Shown: piece after piece, positions 1-7,555 of the stretch
How positions within the stretch are numbered: position 1 is the stretch's first letter
How the letters are laid out: every line of letters starts with the position of its first letter
Assembly (NCBI GenBank): GCA_030812955.1
Contig: JAUSTR010000010.1
Coordinates: 1-64,000, forward strand
Direction: 5' to 3'
Origin: Bacillus alveayuensis
Lineage (GTDB): Bacteria; Bacillota; Bacilli; Bacillales; Aeribacillaceae
Length of the DNA stretch: 64,000 bases
Notes under the pieces: generated by a model
The model's database searches: none
Told to the model about the DNA's origin: nothing
Seen by the model: only the letters and a program-made list of their open reading frames with translations
Program-made: the position numbers and the translations under genes

Positions 1-205
1 TAGGGGTCAATTCGTGCGATTGACACCCCCGAATCATACCAAGAGGGCTTTTTTTATTCAAGTCCCCGAAAAAACTTCTAACAGGAATGCTCCTTAAAGC
101 CTTTTTCTACTATTATTATATACTTTAATTAAAATTCTGAATATTTTTTATAATAATAAAGTTATCTGAAAAAAGTTCTATTTTCTGGTGAACATGACAT
201 GAAAA
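1..205. other. Intergenic stretch at the left edge
   Basis: No gene is visible. An imperfect hairpin lies at 3-29 (GGGGTCAAT against ATTGACACCCC with one bulge) and a short T-run follows at about 49-55, so this may be the tail of a terminator for a gene outside the window. The rest is AT-rich and shows nothing recognisable. Confidence 0.35.
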
Positions 206-238
206 AAGAAACCCTAAAAATTCATCTTAGGGTTTCTT
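206..238 (-). terminator. Rho-independent terminator of cblS
   Basis: A perfect 12-bp stem (AAGAAACCCTAA with its complement) is followed on the minus strand by a run of T. It overlaps the cblS stop codon and closes the cobalamin gene group. Confidence 0.85.
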
Positions 239-963
239 TAATAGAACAAATTGTTTTCGATCGGATGAAAATATTCTCCTGATAGATCACGTATTTCTCT
301 TTCTCCTTTTAAATCGTAGGAAATGAGAAAACATGTTGCTGGGCCAGCTGATTTATCGATATCGAGAGGACTCGAAACATTTCCAATCTGAATATGGTTA
401 TTTTTCAAAAGTTGTTCTAACTCATAATAAATACCTTTTGACCCAATAGGGACGATTTCATATATTTTCGGATGGTTAACAAGTGATTTGAACAATGATA
501 ATGGAGCGACTTTTTCTCTTTTTTCTAACACTTCATGTCCAACTAACGGCTCACCAATCACCGCATATTTCGCCTGTTTTAGTGTTATTCCAAATTTCTT
601 TTTTGATACGTGAAGCCGTCCGATCACGATAAAGCCAATAGCCGACTGCATCACCGAAAAATTGCTTTCTGTACTCCCTGTAATCGGTATAGGATCGATT
701 TGAAGCTCTTGAAACAATTGATGAGCTCCTTTTTTAAATCGTTTCCATTCTCCCTCCCCAACAAAGTTTTGAATGACAATTGCAACAGGTTTTGCGCCAA
801 CAGCCATACATTCCATCATCGCCACCCTTAAAGAAAAATAAGCAACCGTTTCATAGTCTACTTTCACGAGATCATGTTCTTTTTCACCCACCGCTCCGGA
901 ATTATCTGAGGCAATCACGAGCCTTTCTTCCTGTGAAAAAGGAAGTATTAATACATCCCTCAT
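238..963 (-). CDS. cblS: Alpha-ribazole kinase (CblS)
   Basis: Predicted cytoplasmic kinase that turns scavenged alpha-ribazole into alpha-ribazole phosphate, the lower-ligand precursor of cobalamin. The 241-residue protein looks like the AIR-synthase/PurM fold, with ASDNSGAVG at residues 18-26 and GSTESNFS at 96-103. It overlaps the preceding cblT by 4 bp (ATGA), so the two are translationally coupled. Known biology: Listeria and Geobacillus lack CobT and use CblT plus CblS instead. No CobT is present here, which fits. The assignment rests on fold motifs and the cblT neighbour; a generic AIR-synthase-like ATP-binding protein is the alternative. Confidence 0.8.
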   Translation of the reverse strand: MRDVLILPFSQEERLVIASDNSGAVGEKEHDLVKVDYETVAYFSLRVAMMECMAVGAKPVAIVIQNFVGEGEWKRFKKGAHQLFQELQIDPIPITGSTESNFSVMQSAIGFIVIGRLHVSKKKFGITLKQAKYAVIGEPLVGHEVLEKREKVAPLSLFKSLVNHPKIYEIVPIGSKGIYYELEQLLKNNHIQIGNVSSPLDIDKSAGPATCFLISYDLKGEREIRDLSGEYFHPIENNLFY

Positions 964-1442
964 GACAGCTTTTCACCTTTTTGTTTTGCTAGTGCGAGTA
1001 TGAGTTTCGATGAAAGCAAGCTAGCAATGGCTACGTTTATAAGCGTGCTAACAAGAAGGGCTGGGACAATTGTGACGAAAAAGGCTTTTCCCATTAGAAA
1101 ATAAAAGGGAAGTGGAGCGATGAAAGCATTTGCGATGATGACAAAACCATATGCCACAAACTTATGGAACTTTTTGTATAAATGTCCAAAGACGAATAGT
1201 ATGATTAACATTTCCAAGGCAATAACCAAATGGAAAACCCCTAATGGAAAACCGGCAACGAATGAAGAAGCGAAATGACCTAAAAAAGCAACAATCCCTC
1301 CTTGGACGGGCCCTAATAAAATCGAAGCAAGAAGAGCTGGAAATGAATCGAGTGCGACACTTCCTACTATGGCTGGAACTTTTATCATACCCCCAACAAC
1401 TGATATAGCGATCAACATCACCATGTACGTATATTTTTTCAT
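960..1442 (-). CDS. cblT: Alpha-ribazole transporter, ECF S-component type (CblT)
   Basis: Small integral membrane protein of 160 residues with five or six hydrophobic segments and the compact layout of ECF-transporter S components. Expected role: uptake of alpha-ribazole, which CblS then phosphorylates. ATG is preceded by GGGGAGGAAG at good spacing. The general ECF energising module (EcfA/EcfA'/EcfT) is not in this window and would be shared from elsewhere. The gene is separated from the upstream cobalamin genes by the palindromic element at 1480-1681, so it may have its own promoter or depend on read-through. Substrate is inferred from cblS coupling, not visible in the sequence. Confidence 0.78.
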   Translation of the reverse strand: MKKYTYMVMLIAISVVGGMIKVPAIVGSVALDSFPALLASILLGPVQGGIVAFLGHFASSFVAGFPLGVFHLVIALEMLIILFVFGHLYKKFHKFVAYGFVIIANAFIAPLPFYFLMGKAFFVTIVPALLVSTLINVAIASLLSSKLILALAKQKGEKLS

Positions 1443-1479
1443 GTTTCTTCCTCCCCATGATCGTTAAAATTTTTTATTT

Positions 1480-1681
1480 AGGCTCTTTTCTAAAAGATTG
1501 TTGCTTTACTATACGATAGCTTTTCGACTGTCAAGCAAGCGAAACACTTGGGCTACGTCACGCGTGTAGCGTGACGTGAACCGAACAACTGTCGATGGTC
1601 GGACAAATGTGATTTGTCCGGCCACGTGCTTTTTTCGGTTCATAGACAGTCGAAAAGCAACAAAGTTTACGAAAACAGCCT
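1480..1681. repeat. Palindromic intergenic element, copy 1
   Basis: About 200 bp with imperfect terminal inverted repeats: AGGCTCTTTTC at the left and the complement of AGGCTGTTTTCG at the right, then GCTTTTCGACTGTC at 1519-1532 against GACAGTCGAAAAGC at 1645-1658. Inside are two further hairpins: ACGTCACGC/GCGTGACGT (1555-1577) and a GGTCGGACAAAT stem (1598-1624). No coding capacity. It abuts the stop codon of the CobU-like gene. A related copy lies at 32347-32530. The structure resembles a MITE-like or REP-like repeat. Confidence 0.75.
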
Positions 1682-2119
1682 TTATTTAAGTCGTTCATTG
1701 ATTCCGTACCAAATCACATCCACTCGTTTCGAATGACTCACCAAATCTTGATAGCACCAGCCTGTCATATCACGCCAATTTCGATTTCGTTCATCTAACG
1801 GCACAACCCCTTTTGTAATATCTGTTCCAATGACCACAAGCTTTCGCATTGGATTTTCAAGTTCCCATTTTTCCCAACTTTTGAAAACGTCGTGCCATTT
1901 CTCTCGCCAATTCGTTTGATTTGACCATTTATATAAAAATTGTTCTACTCCTTCAATGACCGTTATCGTTTGAAAAGAATCGACTGCTTTCCATTCCATT
2001 TGCGCCCCGTTTTTCTCGTAAGCTGAAATCCATACATAATCGTTTTTTTCATTTAACTGATAAAACGCTTTCACCCATTTTCTTTTTCCATTAAAGGCCC
2101 CACCTGTAACAAAGTGCAC
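1682..2119 (-). CDS. Short CobU-like protein, divergent
   Basis: 145-residue relative of the bifunctional adenosylcobinamide kinase/guanylyltransferase CobU, which normally has about 180 residues. It keeps a P-loop-like GGAFNGKR (6-13) and the C-terminal CobU signature GVVPLDERNRNWRD (104-117), but the usual His-containing segment that carries the guanylyl group in CobU is missing. Start is GTG with AAGGAGGA seven bases upstream; it overlaps cobC by 49 bp. A second CobU-like protein at 4970-5533 has the opposite pattern. It could be a partner subunit, a monofunctional enzyme, or a degenerate paralogue; the sequence cannot decide. Confidence 0.7.
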   Translation of the reverse strand: MHFVTGGAFNGKRKWVKAFYQLNEKNDYVWISAYEKNGAQMEWKAVDSFQTITVIEGVEQFLYKWSNQTNWREKWHDVFKSWEKWELENPMRKLVVIGTDITKGVVPLDERNRNWRDMTGWCYQDLVSHSKRVDVIWYGINERLK

Positions 2120-2694
2120 CGATACATCCTCCTTACTTCTTCCCGATCACCTACTAACGAAAGTACATCTCCATGTTTAATCGAATAATCCCAAAAGCCT
2201 TGATCACTTGGACCAAATTGTGTGAACAATTCACGAATGGAGCCACCGTGTGCCACACAAACAATTTGTTTAATGGAAGGGTCTTGGAAAGCCTCAAGTA
2301 TTCTGCTCCAACCGTTGTGAATTCTCTTTTTAAATGAGGCATAACTTTCTCCATTTGGAGGTGGAATCTGAAACGGATCGTTTAACCATTGTTCGTATTG
2401 GATATCATCTCTTAAATCTTCAAATGTTTTCCCTTCAAAATCACCAAAATTCATTTCTCTAAGTTCTTTCAAAAGGATTGGTTTTAGATGTGGGTAAATG
2501 ATATTAGCTGTTTCTATACAGCGATTTAAATCACTTGAAAATAAACGGTCTGGCGATTTTGGGTAAACTTTTGACTTTAATTCGCGAATCCCTTGTTCAC
2601 TTAAGGATGGATTGGACCAACCAATATATCGTTTTTCTTGATTTTCTCTCGTCAAACCATGGCGTATGAATGTAATAACCACACGATCAACCAT
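2071..2694 (-). CDS. cobC: Alpha-ribazole phosphatase / histidine phosphatase (CobC)
   Basis: 207-residue histidine phosphatase of the phosphoglycerate-mutase superfamily. The phospho-acceptor RHG motif is in FIRHGLTRENQ near residues 9-19, and the second catalytic histidine is in VAHGGS. In this operon the expected job is removal of the 5'-phosphate from alpha-ribazole phosphate or from adenosylcobalamin 5'-phosphate, at the nucleotide-loop stage. It overlaps cobS upstream and the CobU-like gene downstream, showing tight operon packing. The family is broad, so the function follows from context. Confidence 0.82.
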   Translation of the reverse strand: MVDRVVITFIRHGLTRENQEKRYIGWSNPSLSEQGIRELKSKVYPKSPDRLFSSDLNRCIETANIIYPHLKPILLKELREMNFGDFEGKTFEDLRDDIQYEQWLNDPFQIPPPNGESYASFKKRIHNGWSRILEAFQDPSIKQIVCVAHGGSIRELFTQFGPSDQGFWDYSIKHGDVLSLVGDREEVRRMYRCTLLQVGPLMEKENG

Positions 2695-3458
2695 AACATC
2701 GTTTCCGTCCCTTCTATGGAAGCCCCTAAAGTATCTCCTGTTAAACCACCAAACGCATGTTTAAACGTAAAGGTAGCGAAATAATAAAGGATGATAAAAA
2801 CGAATAAAAATACCGAGATTATAAAAGCAACTTCTTTAGCTATGAAAATCGAAGAAACAAGTAAGATGATTACGTATAGGAAATATATCCATCCATCCTT
2901 TTTCGATAAAGCTTCTGAAAAGAAAAAGCCTAAGCCTTCTTTTTTGGCCATCCCTGGACCATAAATTAGCAGTGTTCCCATTAGAATTCTAGAAAAAATA
3001 GGGATGATCGCTATCACGAAATAATCCTTTCCAGACAAAGATTGTACAAACTCAAAAATAAATAAAAACCGAAACATGAGTAAACTTAACAATGATAACA
3101 CACCAAATGTTCCAACACGCGGGTCTTTCATAATTTCAAGTCTGCGTGTTTGATCCCGGTACGAAAAATAAGCATCACTCGTATCGGTCCAGCCATCTAA
3201 ATGAATGCCACCTGTGATGAAAATGAAATAAAAAAAGAAAAGAATGGAGATCGCAAACTGTGATAGAGGTGTAAAGCTATAAAACACCCATAAAAATAAG
3301 CTAGCTGAAATTCCAATTGCTGCGCCTAAAAGTGGAAAAGTTAAAATCGCATTTTTTAAACGTTTTTTATCGATTGAAATTTCTTTTCGAATAGGTATAA
3401 CAGAAAAAAATTGAATGGAAAGCAAGAAACCATCAACGATTGCCTTTAACCATGCCAT
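2652..3458 (-). CDS. cobS: Adenosylcobinamide-GDP ribazoletransferase (CobS)
   Basis: Membrane enzyme that joins adenosylcobinamide-GDP to alpha-ribazole (phosphate) in the last step of cobalamin assembly. The typical CobS sequence HLDGWTDTSDA is present, together with several hydrophobic segments and an FSVIPI-type N-terminus. The start is placed at the ATG eight codons inside the longest frame (MAWLKAIVDG), because GGGAGAAG stands seven bases before it; this gives 268 residues, normal for the family. It overlaps cobQ upstream and cobC downstream. Confidence 0.92.
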   Translation of the reverse strand: MAWLKAIVDGFLLSIQFFSVIPIRKEISIDKKRLKNAILTFPLLGAAIGISASLFLWVFYSFTPLSQFAISILFFFYFIFITGGIHLDGWTDTSDAYFSYRDQTRRLEIMKDPRVGTFGVLSLLSLLMFRFLFIFEFVQSLSGKDYFVIAIIPIFSRILMGTLLIYGPGMAKKEGLGFFFSEALSKKDGWIYFLYVIILLVSSIFIAKEVAFIISVFLFVFIILYYFATFTFKHAFGGLTGDTLGASIEGTETMLWLIVWLLHSYAMV

Positions 3459-4965
3459 CTTCGTTCTTCTCCCATGATTCAATAAGTTCCATTAAGTAAT
3501 CAATATCCAGATGTTCTTTCACATAATTCGCTAATCGGTCAAATTGGTCCGCCTTCTCTTGTTTAACTTGAACGATCTCTTTTATTGGAAGTCCTTTTTT
3601 GTTTCGCAGGCGATTTAACCATTGTGTACGAAATGGATCATTTTCAAAAATATGATGAAAATAAGTGCCGATTATACGGCCGCTATCATATGAAGCCCCG
3701 TCTATTCCATTTTCCGTTATGATCAATGGGGATACGGCATCATCATATTGAACGACTGTTGTTCCTAAATGAATTTCATAGCCATCCACTTCGAGGCCAG
3801 AAAATCCGGATTGATGATGCATGACCCCTTTACTTCGAATCGTCTGTTTCTTTGGAAGAAAGGTTGTCACAGCTGGAAGTAAATAAAGACCAGACACTTT
3901 AAACCCTTTTTGTCCTGTATCAGATCCTGCTTCATCGAATAACGTTTCGGACAACATTTGATACCCGCCGCAAATTCCGATGATCGTGCCGCCGCTTCTC
4001 TCATATTGTTGAATCGTTTGGTCAAGCTTCAACTCTTTAATCCAATGTAAATCTGAAATCGTGCTTTTTGTACCCGGAATGATGAAAGCATCTGGTTGTC
4101 CAAATTGATTTGGATGTTCAACAAATCGGATTGAAACATCGTCTTCAAACAAAAAAGGTTCAACATCTGTGTAATTCGAAATATACGGTAATCGCAATAC
4201 CGCGATATCAATTTCTTTTTCTTCCTTTTGTAAAAACCTTGAGCGAATTGATAAAGAGTCTTCACTATCAATCATATGATGAGGTAAATAAGGTACAACG
4301 CCTAACACTTTGACACCTGTTTTGTCTTCAAGCCATTCAACACCATTTTCAAATAAAGATAAATCCCCACGAAATTTATTGATGATGATGCCTTTCACGC
4401 GTTTTCGCTCTTCCTTTGATAAGAGCTGTAACGTCCCGACAATATTGGCAAAAACACCGCCCCGCTCAATATCCGCTACTAAAATCACAGGTACATCAGC
4501 CAATTCTGCCACCTTCATATTCACAAGTTCACGGTCATTTAAATTAATTTCAACTGGGCTTCCAGCTCCTTCAATCACAAGGAAATCATGGTGTTCTTTA
4601 AGCTTTAGGAGAGATGTTTGTATCGCTTCTAGGCCGATTTCGTAAAACCTTTCCCGGTACTCCCTGCCTTCATACGTTTCATAACTTTCACCAAAAAGGA
4701 CGACTTCTGCCCGTCGATCATTTCGCGGTTTTAATAAAATAGGATTCATATAGACTGATGCATTCACACCTGCTGCTTCTGCTTGTATCCCTTGTGCTCG
4801 ACCAATCTCTTTTCCATCAATCGTTACATAAGAATTGTTCGACATATTTTGCGATTTAAATGGCGCTACTTTGTAGCCTAATTGGCGAAATAAAGCACAA
4901 AACGCTGTAGCAATAAAGCTTTTTCCAGCATCAGATGACGTTCCTTGCAGCATAATCCCCTTCAT
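3433..4965 (-). CDS. cobQ: Cobyric acid synthase (CobQ/CbiP)
   Basis: Glutamine-dependent amidotransferase that amidates adenosylcobyrinic acid a,c-diamide at four positions to give cobyric acid. The 510-residue protein has the N-terminal dethiobiotin-synthetase-like P-loop QGTSSDAGKS (7-16), IEGAGSPVEI (131-140), and a C-terminal type I glutaminase domain with the nucleophile Cys332 in GICGGYQM and a later YFHHIFEN histidine motif. It starts 4 bp after cobU. Its presence means the cell can use precursors earlier than cobyric acid, from uptake or from ring genes elsewhere. Confidence 0.95.
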   Translation of the reverse strand: MKGIMLQGTSSDAGKSFIATAFCALFRQLGYKVAPFKSQNMSNNSYVTIDGKEIGRAQGIQAEAAGVNASVYMNPILLKPRNDRRAEVVLFGESYETYEGREYRERFYEIGLEAIQTSLLKLKEHHDFLVIEGAGSPVEINLNDRELVNMKVAELADVPVILVADIERGGVFANIVGTLQLLSKEERKRVKGIIINKFRGDLSLFENGVEWLEDKTGVKVLGVVPYLPHHMIDSEDSLSIRSRFLQKEEKEIDIAVLRLPYISNYTDVEPFLFEDDVSIRFVEHPNQFGQPDAFIIPGTKSTISDLHWIKELKLDQTIQQYERSGGTIIGICGGYQMLSETLFDEAGSDTGQKGFKVSGLYLLPAVTTFLPKKQTIRSKGVMHHQSGFSGLEVDGYEIHLGTTVVQYDDAVSPLIITENGIDGASYDSGRIIGTYFHHIFENDPFRTQWLNRLRNKKGLPIKEIVQVKQEKADQFDRLANYVKEHLDIDYLMELIESWEKNEDGMVKGNR

Positions 4966-4969
4966 AATC

Positions 4970-5533
4970 TCACTTTCCTTTCATAAACACAGGTACCCCA
5001 AACTCCATTTTTACGGCAATATCCGCTTTTTGTACGATCCATTGATGGCACTTTCCAAGTAGTTTCATATAAGCGAAAAGAACTTCATTGTTGAAGGAGT
5101 CGTAAACAACTTCATTGGAGACGATGACGAAAAGAGATGTCCTCTCGTATAATTTTTCTATTCCTTGTTGAATCGATTGGAATACATATTGGTGATGATT
5201 TGCATCTTTCCATCGTTCATCGCCATTTTCAACACCGAAAAACAATTCATTGTTGACTAAATTCGTTAAACAATCGAGTAAAACAATTTCACTTCCTGAA
5301 AAATGACTAGCTAAGCTCTTAATATCTCTAGGCTTTTCCCAATTTACCCATTTCGCTTTACTTGTTTCTCTTCTTTTTTGATGATCCAAAATTCTTTTTT
5401 TCATTTCATCATCGGTTTGAACCGCCGTTGCCACATAATGGATGTTCTTTTCATTTCGACTTGCTTTCCTGACGTACTGTTCTGCCCACGAACTTTTTCC
5501 GCTCCTTACACCACCAGTCACAAATACGAGCAT
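4970..5533 (-). CDS. cobU: Adenosylcobinamide kinase/guanylyltransferase-like protein (CobU)
   Basis: CobU phosphorylates adenosylcobinamide and then transfers GMP from GTP to it. Visible motifs are the P-loop FVTGGVRSGKSSW, the DEMKKRILDHQKRR segment whose histidine matches the guanylylated histidine of Salmonella CobU, and DCLTNLVNN. The C-terminal GxGIVPxxxxxRxxRD motif of normal CobU is absent and replaced by an unrelated SNEVVYDSFNNEV stretch. The start is taken at the ATG four codons inside the longest frame, since GGAGG lies five bases before it. Compare the second CobU-like gene at 1682-2119. Confidence 0.82.
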   Translation of the reverse strand: MLVFVTGGVRSGKSSWAEQYVRKASRNEKNIHYVATAVQTDDEMKKRILDHQKRRETSKAKWVNWEKPRDIKSLASHFSGSEIVLLDCLTNLVNNELFFGVENGDERWKDANHHQYVFQSIQQGIEKLYERTSLFVIVSNEVVYDSFNNEVLFAYMKLLGKCHQWIVQKADIAVKMEFGVPVFMKGK

Positions 5534-6615
5534 ATTTTCCTCCATTTCTGTAATACTTCCAATAATCGGTCATTTTCTTCTCTCTTTTTAATCGCTAGTC
5601 GTAAATAACGACCTTCCAAACCACGAAAATTGTATGTATGTCGCGGGACAATGCCATGCTTTAGCAAAAACACTATCAGTTCTTTTAAATCCTGCTTCTC
5701 AGGTTCATTTAACAAATAAAAATTCACTTGACTATCCGATACGTCAAAACCAAGTTTACGAAGTTCATTTGAGACTCGATTTCTCTCTTTTTCCATCCAT
5801 TGTTGTGTACGTTTAACATGTTCATCATCTTTTAGGCATAACGCTCCTATCTTTTGGGCAATGGCATTGACACTCCATTCCGGCTGATACTTTTTCAGCT
5901 TTTCCAAAACTGCTTCATGACCAAGTGCATACCCTAACCGAATTCCGGCAATCGCAAACATTTTCGTCAATGAACGTAAAATGATGAGGTTCGGAAATTT
6001 TTGAAGATATTGGACCATTGAATGATTTTGAGTAGAAAAATCATAAAAGGCTTCATCGATGATCACGAAAGTATTTTGTTTTGCCGCTTCCTTTAGGATT
6101 TGATATAGCTCTTTTTCTTGAAACGCCTTACCTGTTGGATTATGTGGGTGACAAATAAAAATGGCCTCAACTTCATGAATCGCATTCAGCAGTTCATCGG
6201 CATATAGCTCCCAGTTCTTTTCACTTTCTAATAAAAAAGATGAAACTTGGCACCCAAACATTTCACAAGCCTTTTGATATTCCGAAAAAGTAGGTTCAAC
6301 GATTAATACCTTCTTATTTTTTAGCAACGCACTTGCAAGGATAAAAATAATTTCACTCGCACCGTTTCCAATGAAAATTTCCTTTTCCTTTACATGTTCT
6401 TTTTTAGAAATCAATTCTTTTAATTGTAAACAATATGGATCTGGATAATCTTCAATACTAATATAATACGACTGCCATTTTTCTCGGATCATTGGAGGCG
6501 GCCCAAATGGATTTATATTCACACTAAAATCAATCCGTTTTTGTTTTTCTAGTAAAGGTATTTGAAGAGATTCATATAAATAAAATGGATTGGACCCATG
6601 AGACGGCAGCTTCAA
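5518..6615 (-). CDS. cobD: L-threonine-O-3-phosphate decarboxylase (CobD)
   Basis: PLP enzyme of aminotransferase fold type I that makes (R)-1-amino-2-propanol O-phosphate, the linker CbiB attaches to cobyric acid. 365 residues. Seen: SHGSNPFYL N-terminus typical of CobD, GNGASE (83-88), NPTG (159-162), DEAFYDF, and the PLP lysine K218 in SLTKMFAIAGIRLGY. Start is TTG with GGAGGTG six bases upstream. It overlaps the end of cbiB by 44 bp. The close family alternative is histidinol-phosphate aminotransferase, but neighbours settle the call. Confidence 0.9.
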   Translation of the reverse strand: MKLPSHGSNPFYLYESLQIPLLEKQKRIDFSVNINPFGPPPMIREKWQSYYISIEDYPDPYCLQLKELISKKEHVKEKEIFIGNGASEIIFILASALLKNKKVLIVEPTFSEYQKACEMFGCQVSSFLLESEKNWELYADELLNAIHEVEAIFICHPHNPTGKAFQEKELYQILKEAAKQNTFVIIDEAFYDFSTQNHSMVQYLQKFPNLIILRSLTKMFAIAGIRLGYALGHEAVLEKLKKYQPEWSVNAIAQKIGALCLKDDEHVKRTQQWMEKERNRVSNELRKLGFDVSDSQVNFYLLNEPEKQDLKELIVFLLKHGIVPRHTYNFRGLEGRYLRLAIKKREENDRLLEVLQKWRKICSYL

Positions 6616-7555
6616 CGATCACACCTCCAATCATTAACATGACAACAAACAACAAGTTTGTACGCAACATAATGAGTATCGATTGCTCAATATGATCGGC
6701 TTTTAAAGGAAAAATACGGTCACCAAGCTTGGCTCTGTTCGAAATGATTCCTTTATATTTATTCACCCCGCCAAGCTGAACACCGAGCAAGGCTGCCATT
6801 GCTGATTCAGGAAAACCGCTGTTTGGACTTGGATGTTTTTTCGCATCCCTTAAAACAATGTGAATGCACATTTTTAGACGAACCTTTAATAATGTAGCAT
6901 TAGCCAAAATCATGATAGCAGCGGTTAACCGACTTGGGACCCAATTGAAGAAGTCATCTAGTTTAGCTGATGCAAAGCCGAAATGTTGATATTTTTCATT
7001 TTTATATCCAACCATCGCATCCGCTGTATTGACCACTCGGTACAAAACAGCTAACGGTGCTCCTCCAATAAGTGACCAAAAAAGCGGCGCTGTGACGGCA
7101 TCACTCGTATTTTCAGCAACTGTTTCTACTGTCCCACGAACAATTTCACTTTCTGGCAAGTCTTCTGTATCACGGCCAACAATCCAGGAGAGTTTTTTTC
7201 GTGCTTCATGTAAATCTCCCTTTATTAGTGGTTGATACACGTCATACGCCGCTTCTTTTAAGCTTTTTTCAGCGATCATAAACGAAAGAATGATAGCTTC
7301 TATGAAAATACCAAAGACGAGATGAACCGAATAAGCATATTGAACAATCGTGAATGTCATCACTACAAAGAAAGCACTAGCTGTCAAAATCATAAATAAT
7401 CCTTTTAATTTAAGATATTTTCCTTGATTCCATTGGCGATCTAGAAACGAAATCACTCTTCCCATCATTCTTACAGGATGTGGTACATTCCGAGGATCAC
7501 CCATCCATTTATCAAGAAAAAATGCGATGACAATGGAAAGAAGATGATTAATCAT
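6572..7555 (-). CDS. cbiB: Adenosylcobinamide-phosphate synthase (CbiB)
   Basis: Membrane protein that couples cobyric acid to the aminopropanol linker made by CobD. The longest open frame runs to 7720, but the real N-terminus is at the ATG at 7555: the family-typical HLLSIVIAFFLDKWMGDP and HPVRMMG follow directly, and the upstream 55 codons lie inside the btuD-cbiZ gene. This gives 328 residues, the normal family length. GTVETVAENTSDAVTAP is also conserved. The start codon overlaps the stop of the ABC gene. Confidence 0.92.
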   Translation of the reverse strand: MINHLLSIVIAFFLDKWMGDPRNVPHPVRMMGRVISFLDRQWNQGKYLKLKGLFMILTASAFFVVMTFTIVQYAYSVHLVFGIFIEAIILSFMIAEKSLKEAAYDVYQPLIKGDLHEARKKLSWIVGRDTEDLPESEIVRGTVETVAENTSDAVTAPLFWSLIGGAPLAVLYRVVNTADAMVGYKNEKYQHFGFASAKLDDFFNWVPSRLTAAIMILANATLLKVRLKMCIHIVLRDAKKHPSPNSGFPESAMAALLGVQLGGVNKYKGIISNRAKLGDRIFPLKADHIEQSILIMLRTNLLFVVMLMIGGVIVEAAVSWVQSILFI

